From the NCBI GenBank assembly GCA_007116205.1, contig SKIY01000104.1, forward strand, positions 1-18,882: a stretch of 18,882 bases of DNA, in the 5' to 3' direction. Made by a program: the position numbers and the translations under genes. Within the stretch, counting starts at the first letter, position 1, and every line of letters begins with the position of its first letter. This DNA comes from Candidatus Izemoplasma sp. (GTDB lineage: Bacteria > Bacillota_I > Bacilli_A > Izemoplasmatales > Izemoplasmataceae). Positions 13,942 through 18,882 of the stretch are shown piece by piece. The notes beneath the pieces were generated by a model. It was not told where the DNA came from and made no database searches. It saw nothing but the letters and a program-made list of their open reading frames with translations.

Positions 13942-14454
13942 ATGGAACTTACCAAAACACAAGCTTTCGAAAAAAATCAAAAATACCTGTTCTTTATGAA
14001 GCCCTTGTTTCATTTTTATTATAAACGGCTAGTTCGCAAAGAACTATCGCTCACAACCCTTAGTAAAAGCGACCACATTCTTTTTATCGGCGCAGGTGCA
14101 TTGCCACTATCCGCAGTATATCTCAAAAAATATACCGAAGCAAATATCACAATTATTGACAATAACAACGAAATGATAACTTGTGCAAATAACTATTTAA
14201 AGTCTACTAACAAAGACATTAAATCATTATGTATTGACGGTAAAAACATTGATATCGATGCTTATTCAGTTATTTTTATCGCGAATCAAGTTGCCCCAAA
14301 ATCAACCGTGGTAAACTATATATTAAATCATGCCAAATCTAATACAAAGCTTTTTGTTCGGGGCGTATACACTAACGAACACAAATATCTTTGCTTAAAA
14401 TGTCGTCATTACCTAGCAAAAACAAAGACAACACACCTTATACACATTACTTAA
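13942..14454 (+). CDS. Small SAM-methyltransferase-fold protein, nicotianamine-synthase-like (paralogue B)
   Basis: A 170-residue paralogue of the protein on the other strand at 13798. It has FIGAGALPLSAVYL (48-61) as SAM-binding loop, ITIIDNNNEMITCANNYL (69-86) with Asp73 at the matching position, LCIDGKNIDID (96-106) and YSVIFIANQVAP (108-119), parallel to the ALQAAP strand of paralogue A. The C-terminus (about 150-170) has CLKCRHYLAK, with two cysteines that paralogue A lacks. The ATG at 13942 follows AAAGGTGA by 5 bases; the GTG at 13933 is within that SD. It is 12 bases ahead of a CDP-alcohol phosphatidyltransferase gene, suggesting action on a lipid head group, which is inference only. 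Confidence 0.75.
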   Translation: MELTKTQAFEKNQKYLFFMKPLFHFYYKRLVRKELSLTTLSKSDHILFIGAGALPLSAVYLKKYTEANITIIDNNNEMITCANNYLKSTNKDIKSLCIDGKNIDIDAYSVIFIANQVAPKSTVVNYILNHAKSNTKLFVRGVYTNEHKYLCLKCRHYLAKTKTTHLIHIT

Positions 14455-14466
14455 AGGAGTGATACC

Positions 14467-14988
14467 ATGCTAAACAAACTACCAAATACACTAACCCTTA
14501 TTGGTATTATACTGGGCCTCGTTGCTGCAAGTGTACTCATCATCCATCATAACTATCTACTAGCATTCCTATTAATTCTTGTTAGCGCCCTAATCGATCG
14601 ATACGATGGCAAAATCGCTCGTAAACACAATGTAGAAAGTACACTTGGTAAATACTTAGATAACACCAACGATATCATATCCTTTAGCATCACACCAGCC
14701 ATCGCAATCACATTAACACAACCACTTAGTCACATAAGTATAAACATCTTCCTTGCGACACTTTATCTTTTAGCTTCAATGCTTCGTCTTCACAGCTTTT
14801 CTAACGCGACTGCGCCAACACATCTAAAAGGCCTACCCACAACCATTGGTGCCTTAATTATCTTGCTTAGCTTGTTGTTATTAAATAGATTCAACACCGA
14901 CACACAGCCTTATACAATAATACTTACTAGTATCACAATAGTTACTTCAATACTTCTAATCCAACGAAAATTCATAAAAAAAATATAG
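14467..14988 (+). CDS. CDP-alcohol phosphatidyltransferase, PssA-like
   Basis: An integral membrane enzyme of 173 residues that joins a CDP-activated lipid to an alcohol. The family motif is complete: D-x2-DG-x2-AR-x8-G-x3-D-x3-D, reading DRYDGKIAR (43-51) and then GKYLDNTND (61-69). About five or six spans are predicted, with the motif between the second and third. LRLHSF (106-111) and KGLPTTIGALI (119-129) resemble the RL..F and F.GLP..A signature of CDP-diacylglycerol--serine O-phosphatidyltransferase, so phosphatidylserine synthesis is the best guess; phosphatidylglycerophosphate or inositol-type substrates cannot be excluded. AAAGGAG lies just upstream. It follows paralogue B in one operon and ends in a bidirectional terminator. 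Confidence 0.82.
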   Translation: MLNKLPNTLTLIGIILGLVAASVLIIHHNYLLAFLLILVSALIDRYDGKIARKHNVESTLGKYLDNTNDIISFSITPAIAITLTQPLSHISINIFLATLYLLASMLRLHSFSNATAPTHLKGLPTTIGALIILLSLLLLNRFNTDTQPYTIILTSITIVTSILLIQRKFIKKI

Positions 14989-15009
14989 TCAAATGACTAT
15001 AATTTTTTT
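14981..15009. terminator. Bidirectional terminator between the pssA-like gene and the SatA-like gene
   Basis: Stem TATAGTC (14984-14990) and GACTATA (14995-15001) around loop AAAT, flanked by A-runs on the left and T-runs on the right, so it can act on both strands. The TAG stop codons of both converging genes (14986-14988 and 14997-14999) lie inside the stem arms. Confidence 0.8.
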
Positions 15010-15524
15010 CCTAGTTCTAACCGAACTTCACGGTTCTCAATATCTTGATTCGAATAACAAAGCGTGTCTAATCCACTAAGCTCAAACCCAACACTGTGAT
15101 AAAAATCAATCGCATTTACATTACAGCTTTGCGTTTCTAAAACCAGTGCGCGCGCACCCAAAGCCATCCCGCGTTCACTTGCAAACTGCATCAGTTTTGT
15201 TGCAATACCTTGCCGTTGAAAAGCTTCAAACACTATGCATTCACTGATTCGTAAGCGTTTTGACCAAGCTTCAAAATCAATTTCAATAATACCTACTAGC
15301 GTCTCATCACGAAAATACCCATAAGCCTCAGCGCGTTCGCGATAAGGCTCATATAAATAATCGACAAAACTTTTTTTTACAGCCCTATCAAACGGTTTTT
15401 TAGTGAGTGTTATTTGAATCGTATTAGAAGCAGTAGTCATTGAAACGTCATAGTAAGCTTTTGTTTCATAACTAAACGTAATTGGATACTTTTCATAACT
15501 ATTTTTGTCGAGTAACTTAATCAT
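14997..15524 (-). CDS. GNAT acetyltransferase resembling streptothricin acetyltransferase SatA
   Basis: A 175-residue GNAT enzyme. The acetyl-CoA loop is QRQGIA (103-108), after the strand LRISECIVFEAF (91-102). The C-terminal half, LVLETQSCNVNAIDFYHSVG (127-146) then FELSGLDTLCY, follows the LETQ..N..A...Y...GF.L.G.D...Y pattern I associate with streptothricin acetyltransferases (SatA/YyaR, Sat4). The N-terminal 60 residues are the extra section those proteins also have. It may acetylate streptothricin-like compounds or a cell metabolite; this is inference. AGAGGTTAG precedes the ATG. It is last in the four-gene operon beginning with the potassium channel, 10 bases after the YaiI/YqxD gene. 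Confidence 0.8.
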   Translation of the reverse strand: MIKLLDKNSYEKYPITFSYETKAYYDVSMTTASNTIQITLTKKPFDRAVKKSFVDYLYEPYRERAEAYGYFRDETLVGIIEIDFEAWSKRLRISECIVFEAFQRQGIATKLMQFASERGMALGARALVLETQSCNVNAIDFYHSVGFELSGLDTLCYSNQDIENREVRLELGKKL

Positions 15525-15534
15525 ATACTAACCT

Positions 15535-15972
15535 CTACATATTAGATTGAACAAACTTCAGCAACGCTTTCTCAAACGCGGCGTCTTGTTGCTTTGTTCT
15601 TTTTTTTATGACCGGTGGACGCTTGTGAGCTCTTCGCATTTGTTGTGCAAGATGACGACGCATTAGTAACCGATCAATGTTATCATTCGTGAACATCCAA
15701 CCATCTTGATGCAGCGCATACCCTTGTTTTCCAAGCACAAGCGCTGCTAATCCATAATCTTGTGTCACCACTAAATCACCCTTTTGAACCCGGGCCACAA
15801 TTGCATGATCAGCGACATCATGACCACTATCGACCATGATACATTCGCCATAGTCTTCCTCTATTTGATGGTTCACATTATTAATAATAATCAGGGGTAT
15901 CTGAAACTCTTTTGCAAGCCGTACAACAATTTTACGGACAGGACTACCATCTGCATCAATTAAAATTTTCAT
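15535..15972 (-). CDS. YaiI/YqxD family protein (DUF188, PIN-like)
   Basis: A 145-residue member of the YaiI/YqxD (UPF0178) family. MKILIDADGSPVRK (1-14) carries the conserved DADGxPV motif. It is followed by VDSGHDVADHAIVARVQKGD (47-66), VTQDYGLAALVLGKQG and NDNIDRLLMRRHLAQQMRR in the C-terminal half. The fold is PIN-like with acidic residues that could bind metal, suggesting a nuclease-type role, but none is firmly established to my knowledge. The ATG at 15972 is chosen over the longer frame to 16023. It begins exactly at the family motif, GAGGGG lies 7 bases upstream, and the longer version would overlap the previous gene. Confidence 0.92.
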   Translation of the reverse strand: MKILIDADGSPVRKIVVRLAKEFQIPLIIINNVNHQIEEDYGECIMVDSGHDVADHAIVARVQKGDLVVTQDYGLAALVLGKQGYALHQDGWMFTNDNIDRLLMRRHLAQQMRRAHKRPPVIKKRTKQQDAAFEKALLKFVQSNM

Positions 15973-15982
15973 ACAATACCCC

Positions 15983-16336
15983 TCAAGACAAACTCGCTTC
16001 CCATTCAGCATCCTTAAACCCAATCAACACAAAATCATCCCCAATAAGTAACGGTCGTTTAATTAACATCCCATTAGATGCTAATAAAGCAACCAACGCA
16101 TCACGTGTCATCGAATCAATTTTATCTTTTAATCGTAAGTCTCGATAGACTTTCCCACTTGTATTAAAGAGCTTTTTAATATCAATATTATACGTTTCAA
16201 TCCACGCATGCAGCTCAGTTTCAGTAGGCGGATTATCAACAATATGGCGCTGATTAAAAGCCAGCCCTTTTTGTTTTAAAAACCGTTTCGCTTTTTTACA
16301 TGTTGAGCATGGTGGATATTCAATAAGTACAAGCAT
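15983..16336 (-). CDS. ArsC/Spx/MgsR-family thioredoxin-fold protein
   Basis: A 117-residue protein of the ArsC-like family. The redox motif CSTCKKA (10-16) has Cys10 and Cys13. It is followed by the helix-rich middle with LFNTSGKVYRDL (56-67) and the conserved IKRPLLIGDDFVLIGF (92-107) with the cis-Pro and Arg94 of the family. Spx and MgsR are transcription regulators that bind RNA polymerase, while others (YffB/YusI-like) may be glutathione- or thiol-dependent reductases. The GKVYRDL and KRPLLI wording fits the reductase-like branch better than Spx, whose length is about 131. The ATG overlaps the stop of the potassium-channel gene by one base (TAATG), and AAGGAG lies 8 bases upstream. Confidence 0.87.
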   Translation of the reverse strand: MLVLIEYPPCSTCKKAKRFLKQKGLAFNQRHIVDNPPTETELHAWIETYNIDIKKLFNTSGKVYRDLRLKDKIDSMTRDALVALLASNGMLIKRPLLIGDDFVLIGFKDAEWEASLS

Positions 16337-17343
16337 TATATTATCTCCTTAGCTAAATCTTTCAACTTCTTGATCTGCTCATATTCGCCAATAACAATAA
16401 GTTTATCTTTGACTTCTAAGATTGTATCCGTCTTCGGGTTAAACTGAAAACTATCTCCACTATGCTTTCTGATAGCCAAAACAATCAACCCCGTTTTCTC
16501 AGGTATTTTACAGTTTTTTAATGACGTATTCACCAAACCGCTACCTTGCTGAATCGTAATCTCTTCTAAATCTAAAGCAATATCATCCGTTTCAATAACA
16601 TGGTCCATAAAATATGAAAGCGATGGCTTAAGCATCGTTGTAGCCATTTTTCGACCACCGAGTTCATTTGGTGAAACTGTATAGTTCGCCCCTGCTCTCT
16701 TAAGCTTGCGATGCGATGCTTTATCAATTGCACGAGAGACAATTTGAATACGCTCATTAACTTGCTTCGCAGTTAAAACAACAAATACATTATCGGCATC
16801 TTTAGAAAGCGCTGCAATTAAACCTTTCGCTCTATCGACACCTGCTTTCATTAACACATCATCGTGCGTCGCATCACCGCGCACATAGTTTACCCGTAAA
16901 TCGTGTAACTCTTCAATAACATCTTCATCTTGCTCAATAACAACAAAATCTATCCCTTGTTTAAGAAACTGATTAATAACATAATCACCAGTTTCCCCTG
17001 CACCACAAATAATAATATGATCTTTTAACTCAGATACCGCTTTTTCCATTTTTCGTACCCTCCAAACTTCATTAACATAACCCCCACTAAATAAAGACAC
17101 TACCCGTGAGGCCAAAAACCCTAAAATACCAACACTAATAATGATTACAAAAATTGAAAAGATCTTTGCTGCTTGCGTCATTTCAGCAACTTCAGTATAC
17201 CCAACAGTGGATATTGTTATAACCGTCATATACAAAGCATCCACAATATTGAGATCGAGTAAAACCATATATCCTAAAACCGCAAACAAAACAATAAACA
17301 AAAACACCATAATCGTTAACACTATCTTATGTTCAAGCTTCAT
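16336..17343 (-). CDS. Two-span potassium channel with RCK (TrkA-N/TrkA-C) domains
   Basis: An MthK-type K+ channel subunit of 335 residues. TM1 is about 8-28, the pore helix and selectivity filter TISTVGYTE spans 43-51 with TVGYT, and TM2 is about 59-80. A linker (about 85-107) leads to the RCK-N Rossmann domain: IIICGAGETGDYV (110-122) with the GxGxxG loop, FVVIEQDED (133-141), and GDATHDDVL (156-164) where nucleotides or ions bind. RCK-C covers about 255-335. Such channels form tetramers gated by Ca2+, cyclic dinucleotides or nucleotides and set potassium and membrane potential; YugO of Bacillus is a relative. AAGGTGATGG precedes the ATG. It is first in an operon with its own strong promoter. 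Confidence 0.92.
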   Translation of the reverse strand: MKLEHKIVLTIMVFLFIVLFAVLGYMVLLDLNIVDALYMTVITISTVGYTEVAEMTQAAKIFSIFVIIISVGILGFLASRVVSLFSGGYVNEVWRVRKMEKAVSELKDHIIICGAGETGDYVINQFLKQGIDFVVIEQDEDVIEELHDLRVNYVRGDATHDDVLMKAGVDRAKGLIAALSKDADNVFVVLTAKQVNERIQIVSRAIDKASHRKLKRAGANYTVSPNELGGRKMATTMLKPSLSYFMDHVIETDDIALDLEEITIQQGSGLVNTSLKNCKIPEKTGLIVLAIRKHSGDSFQFNPKTDTILEVKDKLIVIGEYEQIKKLKDLAKEII

Positions 17344-17375
17344 TCCATCACCTTATCTTGTGACATATCACCATT

Positions 17376-17405
17376 ATTATAACATAATCACATCATATAT
17401 CTCAA
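17376..17405 (-). promoter_or_regulatory. Promoter of the potassium-channel operon
   Basis: The minus strand has TTGAGA (17400-17405), an 18-base spacer and a perfect TATAAT (17376-17381) with the extended TG element. It lies directly behind the ispA terminator. The leader is about 25 bases. Confidence 0.75.
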
Positions 17406-17406
17406 A

Positions 17407-17428
17407 GAAAAAAGCCTTTAAAAAGGCT
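17407..17428 (-). terminator. Terminator after ispA
   Basis: On the minus strand AGCCTT and AAGGCT (complements of 17423-17428 and 17413-17418) form a stem with loop TTTA, followed by six T residues. The first base of the stem is the last base of the ispA TGA. Confidence 0.85.
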
Positions 17429-18279
17429 CAATTTAAACGTTTTTTCACACTCTCAACAATACCATCGATAACATCAACATTCACATCTAACCCTCGCACA
17501 AGCGATTTAACTTTAGAAAACATTTCATCAACTTTTAACCGAGCTTCCTTAATTCCCAACAACCTAACGTACGTCGACTTCTCATTACGGACATCACTCA
17601 ACGATTTCCCCATCATTTTCTCATCACTAATAACTTCAAGGACATCATCTTGGATTTGAAACGCAAGTCCTAATGTTTTTCCAATCGATTCCCACACTTT
17701 AATATCTCTCTCATTCGCAATAACTGAGGCCATCATTAACGGTGCTTCAATAAGTTTTGCAGTCTTATGGTGATGAATTGATTCCAACACCGCTTGAGTC
17801 ACAGACGCACCTTCATAGTGCAAGTCCAATACTTGTCCATATACCATCCCTTTAGAACCAGCACGCGTAGCTAAAATTTGAATCAATTGAACCTTCTCAT
17901 GCGCACTTAAAACAGTATCTTCTGAAATTAAACTAAACGCATCCGTCAACAAAGCATCTCCAGCTAAAATAGCAGTTGCCTCATCAAACGCAATATGCGT
18001 TGTTGGTTTTCCTCTTCTTAACGCATCATCATCCATCGCTGGTAAATCATCATGGATTAATGAGTATGTATGAATATACTCAATACTTAACGCCACAGAA
18101 ATATACTGTTTCCATGGATATCCATACGCATCTAAGACAGCCAACATTAAAACCGGCCGGATACGCTTACCACCTGAAAGCAATGCGTATCGCATCGCTT
18201 CATGTAATCTATTTTCACCTTGAACACTATCTGCCAACGCTTTATTCACTTCAGCACTATAATATGACATTATATCCAT
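17428..18279 (-). CDS. ispA: Polyprenyl diphosphate synthase (farnesyl diphosphate synthase type)
   Basis: A cytoplasmic trans-prenyltransferase of 283 residues condensing isopentenyl diphosphate with allylic diphosphates, feeding undecaprenyl and quinone-type lipids. GGKRIRPVLML (36-46), the first Asp-rich motif DDLPAMDD (77-84, with the two-residue insertion typical of bacterial FPPS), LRRGKPTTH (87-95), and FQIQDDVLEV with the second motif (Asp211-Asp212, ending in Glu) are all present. An aromatic Tyr72 five residues before the first motif favours a short C15 product. GAGG lies 7 bases before the ATG at 18279. The gene overlaps the nitroreductase stop by 10 bases. The rest of the isoprenoid pathway is outside the window. 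Confidence 0.94.
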   Translation of the reverse strand: MDIMSYYSAEVNKALADSVQGENRLHEAMRYALLSGGKRIRPVLMLAVLDAYGYPWKQYISVALSIEYIHTYSLIHDDLPAMDDDALRRGKPTTHIAFDEATAILAGDALLTDAFSLISEDTVLSAHEKVQLIQILATRAGSKGMVYGQVLDLHYEGASVTQAVLESIHHHKTAKLIEAPLMMASVIANERDIKVWESIGKTLGLAFQIQDDVLEVISDEKMMGKSLSDVRNEKSTYVRLLGIKEARLKVDEMFSKVKSLVRGLDVNVDVIDGIVESVKKRLN

Positions 18280-18785
18280 GTCGTTACCTCTTCGACTGCT
18301 TTACGTTTCTTAACGCGCAACCCATCAACGGTTTTATACCCTAAACTCACAATCAAACGAACCTTAGCTTTTTTTTCTAACCCCAATACACGCCGCACTT
18401 TAGATTCAGAAAACCATCCTAAAATACAAGATCCCAGCTTTAAACTCGTCGCCGCGTGGACAATGTGCGAAGCAACTATACCAATATCATAAGCCGTCCA
18501 CATTTGCCGCTTTACTTTTTCTAACGCCCTAACGCCTAAACTTTTCTGATCCTCAACAATAACAATAAATGCCCCCGCATCTTTATTAAACTTCTGTAAA
18601 GCTTTTGCTAACGTATTGCGCTTTTCTTCTTCCATCACCACATAAAAATGCCAAGGTTGTTGATTCGTTGCTGAGGGTGCTAATCGTGCCGCTTCTACAA
18701 TATATGCTAAGTCAGCTTTAGCAATCGCCTTTTTAGTATAATCACGGCAACTCTCTCGATCTTTTACCAAACGTAAAAAGTCCAT
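18270..18785 (-). CDS. Nitroreductase-family FMN protein
   Basis: A 171-residue nitroreductase-fold flavoprotein using NAD(P)H to reduce nitro compounds, quinones or flavins. The FMN-binding N-terminus is RESCRDYTKKAI (10-21), then AARLAPSATNQQPWHFYVV (32-50). The middle has MWTAYDIGIVASHIVHAA (95-112), LKLGSCILGWF (115-125) matching the family's G..GSCWI-like motif, and IVSLGY (144-149) near the end. The length is typical of the compact subgroup. AGGAGG lies 5 bases before the ATG and overlaps the stop of the gene before it. It is coupled to ispA by a 10-base overlap; the shared logic is not obvious, and the substrate is unknown. Confidence 0.92.
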   Translation of the reverse strand: MDFLRLVKDRESCRDYTKKAIAKADLAYIVEAARLAPSATNQQPWHFYVVMEEEKRNTLAKALQKFNKDAGAFIVIVEDQKSLGVRALEKVKRQMWTAYDIGIVASHIVHAATSLKLGSCILGWFSESKVRRVLGLEKKAKVRLIVSLGYKTVDGLRVKKRKAVEEVTTWI

Positions 18786-18794
18786 AAAAACCTC

Positions 18795-18882
18795 CTAAAA
18801 CAATCCAATGACCAAAAAATATATAATCGGAACTAACAAAGCCGGCAACATATTCGCGACTTTTGTTTTTGTAATTCCCATA
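18795..18882 (-). CDS. C-terminal tail of a probable DUF554 (YqgA/YdfK-like) membrane protein, partial
   Basis: Only the last 28-29 codons are inside the window. They read GITKTKVANMLPALLVPIIY, then FLVIGLF and a TAG stop at 18795-18797. The GI....VxNMLPALL stretch matches the C-terminal end of DUF554 proteins such as YqgA, as remembered from that family. The frame stays open to the window edge, and the stop overlaps the nitroreductase SD, suggesting an operon with nitroreductase and ispA. Confidence 0.6.
   Translation of the reverse strand, partial: MGITKTKVANMLPALLVPIIYFLVIGLF

Noticed and set aside
1..18882. tRNA, rRNA, riboswitch, CRISPR array, insertion sequence or prophage
   Set aside because: Read on both strands, no tRNA-like cloverleaf, repeat-spacer pattern, transposase or integrase frame, or long structured leader was seen; all intergenic gaps are under 170 bases.

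Overview
The window is low-GC bacterial DNA, densely coded, mostly on the minus strand. Many genes end in TGA (nagA, the first PII-like gene, the alpha/beta hydrolase, ispA), so the standard bacterial code is used and not the Mycoplasma/Spiroplasma code. The family mix (FeoA/FeoB, PfoR-type PTS IIC, PII-like pair, AadK-like and AAC(6')-like enzymes, MhqD, IspA) and the strong SD sites with sigma-A type promoters fit a low-GC Bacillota or a relative such as the Acholeplasma/Izemoplasma group; the sequence alone does not settle which. The plus strand is C-rich over G almost throughout, so the minus strand is probably the leading strand. No tRNA, rRNA, CRISPR, insertion sequence or phage gene was seen, and no gene-free stretch exceeds 300 bases.

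Layout, left to right. 1-2113: a minus-strand operon of two tandem PII-like signalling proteins, a divergent NagA-type deacetylase and a GntR/HutC-type regulator cut by the window edge; the last three overlap by ATGA. 2109-3002: PAP2 membrane phosphatase. 3127-4387: alpha/beta hydrolase plus an AAC(6')-Ii-like acetyltransferase. 4483-6260: a plus-strand ABC-2 exporter cassette (ATPase and permease). 6276-8088: minus-strand ANT(6)/AadK-like nucleotidyltransferase, Ogt DNA repair protein and GrpB-family protein. 8146-8785: two divergent small membrane proteins. 8791-10001: flavin reductase and MhqD-type hydrolase, a likely electrophile/quinone defence pair. 10083-13224: feoA-feoB followed by a PfoR-family PTS IIC membrane protein. 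13259-14988: two paralogous small Rossmann methyltransferase-like proteins transcribed divergently, the plus-strand one paired with a PssA-like CDP-alcohol phosphatidyltransferase. 14997-17405: a four-gene minus-strand operon (RCK potassium channel, ArsC/Spx-like thioredoxin-fold protein, YaiI/YqxD protein, SatA-like acetyltransferase). 17407-18882: IspA polyprenyl synthase, a nitroreductase, and the tail of a probable DUF554 membrane protein.

The window is largely housekeeping plus stress and toxin defence: amino-sugar recycling, ferrous iron uptake, isoprenoid and phospholipid supply, electrophile detoxification, alkylation repair and several enzymes of antibiotic-modifying families in a non-mobile setting. 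The least explained parts are the paralogous methyltransferase pair with its lipid-synthase partner, the PII-like pair joined to amino-sugar genes, and the PfoR-type transporter behind feoAB.
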